Source: Meconema thalassinum (lineage: Eukaryota; Arthropoda; Insecta; Orthoptera; Tettigoniidae). From it: a stretch of DNA of 64,000 nt. This document shows positions 55,696 through 64,000 of this stretch, piece after piece (position 1 is the first letter of the stretch; every line of letters begins with the position of its first letter). The stretch covers positions 147,921,099 through 147,985,098 of the forward strand of contig OX336389.2 of NCBI GenBank assembly GCA_946902985.2, read 5' to 3'. The translations under genes were made by a program, and so were the position numbers. The notes beneath the pieces were generated by a model. The model was not told where the DNA came from. It saw only the letters and a program-made list of their open reading frames with translations, and did not search any database.

Positions 55696-56971
55696 GTCTA
55701 TTGTAGAGCATCCTAGTAGCCCTAAGAATTATGTGTCTGCTAGTGTACGGGAGCACACAGTTTGCAAAGGAGATTAGAGCATGCTAGCAACTCTAAGAAT
55801 TATGTGTCTGCTAGTGTACGGGAGCACACAGTTTGCAAAGGAGATTAGAGCATGCTAGTAACTCTAAGTATTATGTGTCTGCTAGTGTACTGGAGCACAC
55901 AGTTTGCAAAGGAGATTAGAGCATGCTAGTAACTCGAAGAATTATGTGTCTGCTAGTGTACGGGAGAACACAGTTTGCAAAGTAGATTAGAACATGCTAG
56001 TATCTCTAAGAATTATGTGTCTGCTAGTGTACGGGAGCACACAGTTTGCAAAGGAGATTAGAGAAGCTAGTAACTCTAAGAATTATGTGTCTGCTAGTGT
56101 ACGGGAGCACACAGTTTGCAAAGGAGATTAGAGCATGCTAGTAACTCTAAGTATTATGTGTCTGCTAGTGTACTGGAGCACACAGTTTGCAAAGGAGATT
56201 AGAGCATGCTAGTAACTCGAAGAATTATGTGTCTGCTAGTGTACGGGAGAACACAGTTTGCAAAGTAGATTAGAACATGCTAGTATCTCTAAGAATTATG
56301 TGTCTGCTAGTGTACGGGAGCACACAGTTTGCAAAGGAGATTAGAGAAGCTAGTAACTCTAAGAATTATGTGTCTGCTAGTGTACGGGAGCACACAGTTT
56401 GCAAAGGAGATTAGAGAAGCTAGTAACTCTAAGAATTATGTGTCTGCTAGTGTACGGGAGCACACAGTTTGCAAAGGAGATTAGAGCAGATAGTAACTCA
56501 AAGAATTATGTGTCTGCTAGTGTACGGGAGCACACAGTTTGCAAAGGAGATTAGAGCAGATAGTAACTCAAAGAATTATGTGTCTGCTAGTGTAAAGGGG
56601 CACACAGTTTGCAAAGTAGATTAGAACATGCTAGTAACTCTAAGAATTATGTGTCTGTTAGTGTACGGGAGCACACAGTTTGCAAAGGAGATTAGAACAA
56701 GCTAGTAACTCTATGAATTATGTGTCTGCTAGTGTACGGGAGCACACAGTTTGCAAAGGAGATTAGAACATGCTAGTAACTCTAAGTATTATGTGTCTGC
56801 TAGTGTACGGGAGCACACAGTTTGCAAAGGAGATTAGAGCAGATAGTAACTCAAGGAATTATGTGTCTGCTAGTGTACGGGAGCACACAGTTTGCAAAGG
56901 AGATTAGAGAAGCTAGTAACTCTAAGAATTATGTGTCTGCTAGTGTACGGGAGCACACAGTTTGCAAAGGA
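55696..56971. repeat. 71-bp minisatellite, about 18 units
   Basis: Tandem units built on TAAGAATTATGTGTCTGCTA, GTGTACGGGAGCACACAG and TTTGCAAAGGAGATTAGAGC. Variants differ by AGAGCATGCTAG or AGAGAAGCTAG (2 bp shorter). A block containing TACTGGAGC, GGGAGAACA and AGTATCTC variants recurs about 283 bp apart (55,868 and 56,151), so there is a four-unit higher-order duplication. Confidence 0.93.
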
Positions 56972-57159
56972 AAGGAAGATTGTAGTTTTACGTGACCATG
57001 AATCTTGTGATTATGAGCCACGGGACCTCCTTTTTACGTGGAATCCGAACCACAGGACATGGCATTTCACTTCGAAAATCTCACATGCATTGACCGGGAA
57101 TCGAACCCGGACCGCCTTGGTGAGAGGCATACAGCTAGACCGCTGAGCCACCACGCCCC
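56972..57159 (-). mobile_element. tRNA-derived SINE inserted in the minisatellite
   Basis: Minus strand, 188 bp. The head has pol III A box TGGCTCAGCGG (57,150-57,140) and B box GGTTCGATTCC (57,107-57,097) in a tRNA-like context, then an unrelated body. Both sides carry CAGTTTGCAAAGGA (56,958-56,971 and 57,160-57,173), a 14-bp target duplication taken from the minisatellite unit. The 148-codon ORF running through it is a chance frame plus the exon at 57.3 kb. Confidence 0.9.
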
Positions 57160-57303
57160 CAGTTTGCAAAGGAGATTTGAGCGGGTACTATCAGCCAAAC
57201 GCTTATGTTTGTCAGCAACATTATTGTGAGAAAACAACTTTAAATCCCTAAATGCAATTAGGAGACAAGGAGATGCCTTGAAAATAAGCATGAAGATACT
57301 TAC

Positions 57304-57405
57304 CTCATTCAGATCTGACGATGATATGTCTGTTTTGAAGCATGAATCGATATCCGGTATAGATGATTCCTCTATCTTAATATCCGTACAATGGTCTGTA
57401 TCGTC
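57304..57405 (-). CDS. Candidate host-gene exon, 102 bp
   Basis: Minus strand. The acceptor AAGTCATTTCTTTGCAG leads in and the donor is GAG|GTAAGT. The exon is 34 codons, open, acidic and serine-rich: CTDIKIEESSIPDID and KTDISSSDLNE. An alternative acceptor near 57,487 (TTCCGTGATTCCTTCAG) would add 27 more in-frame codons. IKIEES-type text is common in linkers of insect zinc-finger transcription factors, but that is a weak hint. The intron to the 55,040-55,098 exon would be 2.2 kb. Confidence 0.5.
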
Positions 57406-57489
57406 CTGCAAAGAAATGACTTGATTCCCATATATGTTCCTTTGCGTAGGTGGAATTATATTTACAGATGGGTTGAAAACTTGCACTGA

Positions 57490-58560
57490 AGGAATCACGG
57501 AATAAAATAACATACTGAAGGTAATTCAACCCCGCATGCATAGTTTTCATTCGTCCCTAGCTACATGGCAAAACAAACTAACAGTTATTGTGCAGTTTTT
57601 GACAAAAAGCATTTCAGTTAGAACACACTCGCAAAACGTAGGCCTAGCTTATTGTCATTAGAATTGAGTGTGTGTGTTGCGACGTTGCAGTGTAGCAGCA
57701 GTTACTTAGAGTTACCATATAACGTTAATAAGGACAAGCTACTTTGTTAAATTTTGTTTTAAGTTATTCCATACCATGCGTTAACAAAACAAGTTTAAAT
57801 CTCAAGGATGCCAAACGGAGGGAGTAATTTAACGTGAACGATAAACAAATAGAGGTTTATTGTGAGTACAGTGGCAGCTAATTGAAGCCTCATTTCATAT
57901 AAATCTACTTGTAATATGTAATACATGAGTTATTGTGTTTATCAAGATGATTACGCAATGTGTTAATAAATTGAGAACTGAATATGAATATTTTATAGAC
58001 AACAGCTTAGGAGCTTTTTTGAACGAAAATGCTGCCCGTGGTCTAATAAAATGATGAGAAACACCGGCATAGACCATCTCTGGGGTGTTTTCCGCGGAGA
58101 CTTCGTGCCAGTCCAAAACAAGACACATCTCTCTTTCTCCTTCATTCAACCCTCCTAGAAAAACGAACAACCCCTAACCATCAAATATGTGTGCAACATT
58201 GGATGATATGATGAAGATATTGACAGTCACAGCTAGCTGTGAAAGCCGACTTCAAGAGTGGACCAAGAGGCATCAAGGTGCAAGGAGGACCAACTTCATT
58301 TTGATAGGGCAAGCAGTGAAAGTCGCCCCAAGTCTCGTGTGAGTGTTCAGACACTTCTGATCTCTTTATTTAGATTTACAATAGAAATCCTACGCGGTCT
58401 AGAACACACATTTCTCACAGGTCAGTCTAGGATTTGACAGGGGTTATCATTTTCAGGGTGTAGAATAGATCGCGGTAAATTTCCGTATAAAATTCCCTTA
58501 GAAACAAGATGGTGGCGTTGAAGACGTCATCGACGACGTCACGAAAGACACTAGATATTT
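57490..58560. other. Non-coding region
   Basis: No convincing gene. The 91-codon minus ORF at 58,170-57,895 has no recognised domain. Confidence 0.4.
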
Positions 58561-58619
58561 GTCTATTAAGCTAATGGAAAAGATCCTGATAAACATGTCA
58601 TATCCAAGTATAAATGTAA

Positions 58620-58800
58620 ATTGCAAATATATGCATGTGTATCGGGATCTTTACCAGACATCCTTTATGGAAGTCAAGTAAAGATGGGCATTCATATTTT
58701 ATAGATATAATCTAAAATGCCAAAATTTTGATGCGTATCGCCATCTTTACCAGACACCATATAGGTCAAGTAAAGATGGCGATAAAGCATAGACCTAAAA
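58620..58800. repeat. Palindromic MITE-like modules
   Basis: Two tandem modules. The second (58,736-58,784) has perfect 15-bp arms TATCGCCATCTTTAC and GTAAAGATGGCGATA; the first is a diverged form. Related modules are at 62,595-62,800. Confidence 0.75.
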
Positions 58801-59480
58801 GTGAAAGTCTGTATGCATATATGAGGGTATGCAAGTGGATTTGTTCACTCTACACCGTTCCACCAATCTCAACCAAAGTTTGCATGCACATAGTCCATGA
58901 TCCAGAAGAAACCACTGGCTGCATGAATTTTGGATAGTCTTTCTCATTTTTCTGATTTCGGCCTTTTGGCACTCGAGTAAAGGCTAATAAGTCAGAAAAT
59001 AAACTGATGAGGGAATGCCAAGGCCGGTCGTATAGTTAATCTAGTGTACAGTAAGTTTGCACATTTTTGACAGCTAGAGTTGCCAACCTTCATAAGGAAA
59101 GACTCAATTTACAACCTGTAGTTCTTAACAAATATATACATGTTTTAATCACGTGTCAGTTTTTCAGGTTATTTTTCGCTTGTCCCAGTAATTGTGAATA
59201 TATTGGCAACATATTCTGTCAGCCAGACTGAAAAGTTGCATTATCGAACTGAACTACCACGTGCTCGTGGCATGGGTGTGCGGTTGGTAATGGACGCTTT
59301 ATCGTGTTCATCCGCCTGTTCAAATAACGTGATAGTTATATTAAATAAACGATACAGTCATCCTGAGAGACTAGACTTTATATAATTTCAAATGACGCAT
59401 GCTACAAATGCTACACATGTTAGAAAGGCTCAGGAGGGCATCTCGCTTCGTTCGAAGCCCCAGGACTCATTCAACAGACT
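58801..59480. other. Non-coding region
   Basis: Nothing recognised beyond short chance ORFs. Confidence 0.4.
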
Positions 59481-59489
59481 CCATTACCC

Positions 59490-59815
59490 ATTAACTTAGG
59501 TTTCCCGCGTGGGGAACGGACAGCGGGAAGGAACAGACTCCATTATTAACACACTTTACGTAAACTGTAAGTAAGCAAGTTTAACGAACGATCCACAGAC
59601 TCCATTACTAACACACATTACTACCCAGCACAAATCGTTAACTGAAAGTAAGCAAGTTTAACGAACGAAGCCGCAAGTACAGAGATAGCAAGAATCACGT
59701 GAACGCTTCATGATCAACAAGTTGCAAGTCATTCAGTATCACGCAGCTAGAACGTAAGAGCAAGCAAATTCCATTATATTAGGCTTCCCGCGCGGGGAAC
59801 GGAGAGCGGGAGGTC
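59490..59815. repeat. Duplicated GGGGAACGG/AAGCAAGTTTAACG blocks
   Basis: GGTTTCCCGCGTGGGGAACGG (59,498) recurs as GGCTTCCCGCGCGGGGAACGG (59,781). ACAGACTCCATTA and GTAAGCAAGTTTAACGAACG recur between them at about 59,530-59,670. Degenerate tandem structure. Confidence 0.6.
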
Positions 59816-59837
59816 CACTCTGCTGCCTGACATCACG

Positions 59838-60040
59838 CACTCGCCGTGTCCATATCGCATAACGCCAGACCTCAGGAGTAAAAACTCCGACTCTGTGCAT
59901 ATGCACTGAACAACATGATGTCATACACGCCGTGTCCGTATCGCATAACGTCAGACCTCAGGAGTAAACTCAGACTCGGTGCATATGCACTGAACAACAT
60001 GATGACGTCATACACGCCGTAACCGTAACGCATAACGGTA
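59838..60040. repeat. 88-bp tandem repeat, 2.3 units
   Basis: Units begin CGCCGTGTCC.TATCGCATAA at about 59,841 and 59,928, with a partial third at about 60,016. Each contains CAGACCTCAGGAGTAAA and GTGCATATGCACTGAACAAC. Confidence 0.85.
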
Positions 60041-60985
60041 CACCAAAGCATAACGATGAAGTCGACAAGATCATTTGAAATGATAAAATAATAATTATAA
60101 TTGATAATATTGCGCAAAGTCATCTGAAAGTATTATTTCAATTTGAACGCGTGTTCACTTTTCAGATCAATTTATAGTGGTTATCTTAAATGTTGAGTAA
60201 ATATGTAGCCCGAGAGGTCTCCAGATCAGACATCTTTGTTTTGACTATAGAGTCGGAAGCAGATGTGGAATATCTTGTTCAAGTTATTTATTTTTATATC
60301 TCTCTTTTTGAAGGTAAATGAGAAAGCACCAGAACTATTAATTTCACCAAGAACATTGCCCTGGTGAATAGTATTAATATTAATTTGTGCAAAAAATTAG
60401 GCCTAAAATATGAGTTGTAGCGTAGCCCTAAAAGTTAACTTACATGGTGAAATTTTTCGTACGTTTTATTTTAATATCAATCCAACAGGTCAAGTAATGA
60501 TGTTATCGTCTTAAGAACATCGTACACCATACCATAGTCAGCATTTTCCTTGAGATGTAAAATAATTAGCCTAAAAATAATTCCACTTTAACATTCAAGT
60601 TATCAGCTGCTGTGTCATAGCGCGCATAATGACGTAACATTCTGTCAGCGAGCCGTCAGTGGGTTTTAGTTGTGCTGTTAGAACGATTATTTGATAAATG
60701 CCACAAAGAAATACTAGTTTCCTTTAAAAGTGGCAATGAATTGATGTTGCGAGATGAACGTAGGTTTAGGCAACTCATAACAGCTGTTCACCACTTGACG
60801 GAATACAACGGCCATTGCTGGCTGCCATGTGGGTGATGGCTCATTGGCGGGAATGCACGTTGTAGCGGCGGATTGATATGTTCTGTTGGACAACTTGTTC
60901 CCGCGAGAACTGTCAAAAAAGTGCAAACTTACAGTAGATGAACTATAGTGGTCGGCCTGTCACCATCCCCAGTTGTATCTGCGGA
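60041..60985. other. Non-coding; short GC-richer patch
   Basis: 60,600-60,950 is richer in CG than its surroundings and has a 70-codon minus ORF (60,926-60,714) without a recognised domain. It could be a promoter patch or a repeat scrap. Confidence 0.3.
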
Positions 60986-60989
60986 CTTT

Positions 60990-61110
60990 GCGGTGACGCG
61001 TGGTCAGCGCATCGGCTCCCTAGGCCGTTAATCTTGGTTTTCGTGACCGAGATTTGCTTCGAGTAGAAGTGGGAAACCACGGAAAACAATTATCAAGTTT
61101 CGCCGCTAAT
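60990..61110 (+). repeat. Degenerate tRNA-derived SINE scrap
   Basis: GACGCGTGGTCAGCGCATCGG looks like a pol III A-box region; GTTTTCGTGACC is a worn B box; GTGGGAAACCACGGAAAAC is SINE-body-like. It is truncated. Confidence 0.5.
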
Positions 61111-62520
61111 ACACGTGATCGTCTAAAGGATTTTTGCATTTTATGTATATTTTTATGTAATATTTAGTCTTTAGGGCAATAACCGATGTGACATGTTGTG
61201 TCTAATTTTACACTCTTGATGCCGCTGCTGTTAAGGATGATTTTGAATCTTTACCTTATGACGATAGATATCACGCGCATTATATTGTGTGTAATATGTA
61301 CTAGAACTGAAGTTTTATACACTCCGTTAAGGTGTGTTCTTCTACTGATGGGTTGACGTTTATGTATTATTAATCATAATAAGGTCTTTATGCTGCATGT
61401 TTTTATTGCTCACAGTGTTTATCTCTACAAGCTGTCTTTTGTATTTCAAATCAGAAATACAGTCACTTGTGCGTGAAATTGCACATTGTTCTATGAATAG
61501 TATTTGCCTTTGTTATTCGGGTTATATTGTAATAATATTGGTAATTATCCTGCTCTAGGACTATGCTAATTGGTAATGGAACCGGATGTTCAATCATGAA
61601 TTTAGTTGATAACATGTTAATAACATAATAAAACTACGAATATATATTATTATGCGATAATATTCGGCTGATAAGGACCAAACAGTAAGTAATGATACTT
61701 TGCCATAAGAATAGCGGACATTATATAGTTCGATTCTATTCGTTCACAAATTTTTTCCTATGTTTATGTATTTATATTAGCCATTTTAGTGCTTCCTGAC
61801 AAAAGTTGTTGAATAGACTATGTCATGAGTTCTAATTACTCTGGATTCCGGTATAGCATTTTAGAGATTAGTAAGGCCGGAGTTTAGAGAATTTATTTCT
61901 TATCTTACGAAATACTATACAGGCTAAGAAGTCCAATGCGTTAAGTATCTAAGCATCATATTTTTGACATTATAGTGGGATTATACGCTGCTTAATTTAG
62001 TTTAACTTTATGTGGATGAGATAATATGCATGCAAATTATTTTAACATCAGTACACTTCCTTAATATGATGCTATAGTACACCCTGAGCTATGTACGGGA
62101 ATAAGTCTACTCATTATTCACGTAATTTGTGCGGGATTGAAAATCATAGGCTATGTATATTTGACTCCGCAACGATGATTTAATCTTCCAATCATCGAAT
62201 AATATAATATTATTTCCCATCAAGAAAGTAGTTGCTATATTTCAAAAATAATAGCGATAACTATATGAACACTGCTATAAGACGTCTTAATTACCCCCAT
62301 TAAATAAAAAATAAACACTATCAGGAAAGTGATTGCGAGACCGAGTTCTCGAAGAATTGTGTATATACATCCCATTATACTATTGTTGCATGCTCTGCTA
62401 CGTTATTGCACTCCACAGTACTTTTCGACTAGGTTTACAGTGAGATGCACATGAGTAATATCAGGGTTCAGGAAAACTATGTTCTAAACTCACTTAGGGG
62501 CAAAATTAATATATTCAGAG
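61111..62520. other. AT-rich non-coding region
   Basis: No gene recognised. May include the body of the non-autonomous Helitron whose end lies at 62.59 kb. Confidence 0.4.
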
Positions 62521-62560
62521 AAATATATTAGTATTTATCTGTCTATAACATATAAAGACA

Positions 62561-62592
62561 CCTCCCGGGCAACGCCGGGTACTATTGCTAGT
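62561..62592 (+). mobile_element. Helitron 3' terminus
   Basis: Hairpin CCCGG/CCGGG (62,564-62,568 with 62,575-62,579, loop GCAACG), 8 nt, then CTAG at 62,588-62,591 followed by T. Short GC hairpin plus CTRR and a 3' T is the canonical Helitron end. The 5' TC end was not found. Confidence 0.65.
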
Positions 62593-62594
62593 AT

Positions 62595-62800
62595 TTTATA
62601 AACATAGGCTAAAATACCAAAATTCCGATGTGTATTCGCCATGTTCACCACACATCGTATAAAGGTAAAGTAAAGATGGGGATACATATTTTACAATTAT
62701 CAGCTTGAATATCAAAATTTGGATGTGTATCGGGATCTTTACCAGACCTATATAGGTCAAGTAAAGACGGCGATACATATTTTATAAAAAAATGTGACAA
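62595..62800. repeat. Palindromic MITE-like modules, second site
   Basis: Two modules with imperfect arms (TATCGGGATCTTTAC against GTAAAGACGGCGATA at 62,728-62,776). Same family as 58,620-58,800. It starts directly after the Helitron end. Confidence 0.7.
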
Positions 62801-62917
62801 TACGGAAATTTGGAAAACGATACACATCTCATTTCTATGTGTTATTCTAATGTCATTCGCCAAGCCAAAACTCTTTATTCCCAGACATTTTCCCTTAAGT
62901 TTGCAAGGTAAACATTC

Positions 62918-62996
62918 AGTGTCCTTCGTGATGTCGTCAATACTTTTGGTATAAGTAGTGTCCTTCGTGATGTCGTCAATACTGTTGGTATAAGTA
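62918..62996. repeat. 39-bp direct duplication
   Basis: GTGTCCTTCGTGATGTCGTC...TTGGTATAAGTA occurs twice in tandem with one difference. It overlaps the presumed start of the copia LTR. Confidence 0.85.
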
Positions 62997-63309
62997 TGGC
63001 CAGTATCTCAAATATATGTAGATTTGATTTGAATTGCCCGCTAGGGTTTGGTTGTATCCTTGTTTGGTGGCGCGCTCTAGCGAGCGTGATCAATCCTGTG
63101 CATTTTGTTTTTTTTTTCTTGTGTCGGCGGCTGTTGCCAGGGTCGTCAGTCAGTCGTGAGCAGGTCCTGAGCTGAGAGCTATATTGCTCTGTAGTCGTGA
63201 GTGTAGATAGAACAAGCTGGTGTTATGTGGTGGACGGACATATTGTATAATAAACTGTATGTATCAACACTAAATGTATAATTCCACTGCTCTATCATAA
63301 AAACTAACA
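62983..63309 (+). repeat. Copia-type 5' LTR (putative)
   Basis: The right border is firm: ...AACTAACA followed immediately by the primer site. The left border is placed at TGTTGGTATAAG, giving 327 bp, a normal copia size. AATAAA at about 63,249. The 3' LTR is outside the window. Confidence 0.65.
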
Positions 63310-63323
63310 GGTTATGGGCCCAG
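63310..63323 (+). other. Initiator-Met half-tRNA primer site
   Basis: GGTTATGGGCCCAG, complementary to the anticodon-arm side of initiator tRNA-Met. This is the primer type known for Drosophila copia. Confidence 0.85.
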
Positions 63324-63395
63324 TGCGAGTGGAATTATTTGAACGTGAACGAAGATTGTGACTGATTAATTGTTCCGAAAACAACTGGTGGCAGG

Positions 63396-64000
63396 ATGCC
63401 AGACGTAGCATCAGATTCGACATTGCATATTCCGAAACTGGAGAATGGAAATTATTTCGCATGGCATATGCGAGTTCAGGCATTTATGGTTGAAAAGAAC
63501 TGTTGGAATGCGATTGATCCAGGATATGAAGAACCGTTAAATGCCGATCAGCAAAGAATTAATAGAAAGGCACTCTCGACACTGTATCGGAGTGTGGGTG
63601 ATGGCTACCTACTAGATATTGAAAACTGTGAGTTAGTAAAGACTGGTTGGAGGTTACTAGAGGAAATTCATTCAACCACAACGAAATATCATGCTTTGTA
63701 ATCTCTCTAGGAAATGGTCAATATCTCCAAGGCCGAAGATATGATAATGCAGGAGTAGACAGCTAATATATAAAGACTGAACAAGAAATTAAAGAAAGGA
63801 GGAATCGAGTTTACTGATGAATTGTTGGAAGATTTGTTCCTCGATGGTTTGCCTGCCAAACTGTACGAGGTGTTCATCCAGAATGTACTCAAAGAAGAAA
63901 ACCTAACTACAAGATTGGTGAAGGGCCGAATGCTTGATGAAGAGAGGAGGAGCCTGCCCCAGACCGAGTCCGAGACCGAGGCGGCGGCATTAGCAGTGAA
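63396..64000 (+). pseudogene. Copia Gag, broken, runs off the window
   Basis: The ATG at 63,396 starts 101 codons with the copia Gag opening: IPKLENGNYFAWHMRVQAFM, then KNCWNAIDPGYEEPLN and LDIENCELVKTGWRLLEEIH. A TAA at 63,699 breaks it; further stops follow near 63,714, 63,757 and 63,769. The frame then continues open to the window edge with LFLDGLPAKLYEVFIQ and MLDEERRSLPQTESE. A nucleocapsid knuckle and pol would lie beyond 64,000. The start is 73 bp after the primer site, as expected. Confidence 0.85.

Noticed and set aside
55696..56971. CRISPR-like array
   Set aside because: Units are contiguous 71-bp satellites with no unique spacers, in a eukaryotic setting.
57097..57150. A functional tRNA gene
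   Set aside because: A and B boxes are present, but the acceptor stem is not closed and the 188-bp unit with a 14-bp duplication is a SINE.
57067..57513. 148-codon minus ORF taken as one protein
   Set aside because: It joins a candidate spliced exon, intron sequence and a SINE; the splice signals explain the exon better.

Overview
The window looks like a stretch of a large, repeat-rich insect nuclear genome. The evidence is low gene density, AT-rich DNA, degenerate CCTAA/TTAGG arrays (the arthropod telomere-type motif), a tRNA-derived SINE, Penelope, LINE, copia and Polinton relics, and spliceosomal-type exon borders. The species cannot be named from the sequence. There is no rRNA, functional tRNA or CRISPR array. 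Almost everything recognisable is mobile DNA in various states of decay.

Layout. 1-2.57 kb: two LINE reverse-transcriptase fragments, head to head. 2.69-2.9 kb: a short dispersed repeat with an inverted relative at 35.2-35.4 kb. About 3.06-9.19 kb: 5' part of an LTR retroelement with a very long putative LTR, a Lys-tRNA-like primer site and a frameshifted coiled-coil Gag, cut off at about 9.19 kb by a Polinton/Maverick fragment. 9.19-15.35 kb: decayed Polinton genes (major and minor capsid, a pVI-like protein, a fibre-like protein, packaging ATPase, integrase with chromodomain). 16.2-18.8 kb: Penelope-like RT with an inverted terminal segment and a hammerhead-like motif. 18.84-22.62 kb: non-coding, probably LTR-derived. 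22,624-33,818: a complete LTR element with 3.94-kb LTRs, a GTAC target duplication and a single intact 813-codon Gag ORF, but no pol. 33.8-35.1 kb: a Penelope GIY-YIG end. 35.2-39.95 kb: mostly non-coding repeats.

39,951-54,807 is the most striking object. It is a 14,845-bp element starting AGTAGGAA and ending TTCCTACT, with a 6-bp target duplication (AATCTC). It is nearly all palindrome: two arms of about 6.4 kb around a 2.07-kb single-copy core. Each arm carries a zinc-finger ORF and a type-B DNA polymerase with an HNH/endonuclease-VII-like segment, both pointing outward. The core holds a small spliced gene that may encode an ssDNA-binding-type protein. No integrase, ATPase or capsid gene is seen in it, so it is best read as a Polinton-related replicon reduced to replication functions and captured as a giant inverted repeat.

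54.8-60 kb: two well-formed candidate exons of a minus-strand host gene. Their intron contains a 71-bp minisatellite, and a tRNA-derived SINE has inserted into that satellite with a 14-bp duplication. 58-63 kb: palindromic MITE-like modules, tandem repeats, a SINE relic and a Helitron 3' end. 63-64 kb: 5' LTR, initiator-Met half-tRNA primer site and broken gag of a copia element running off the window.
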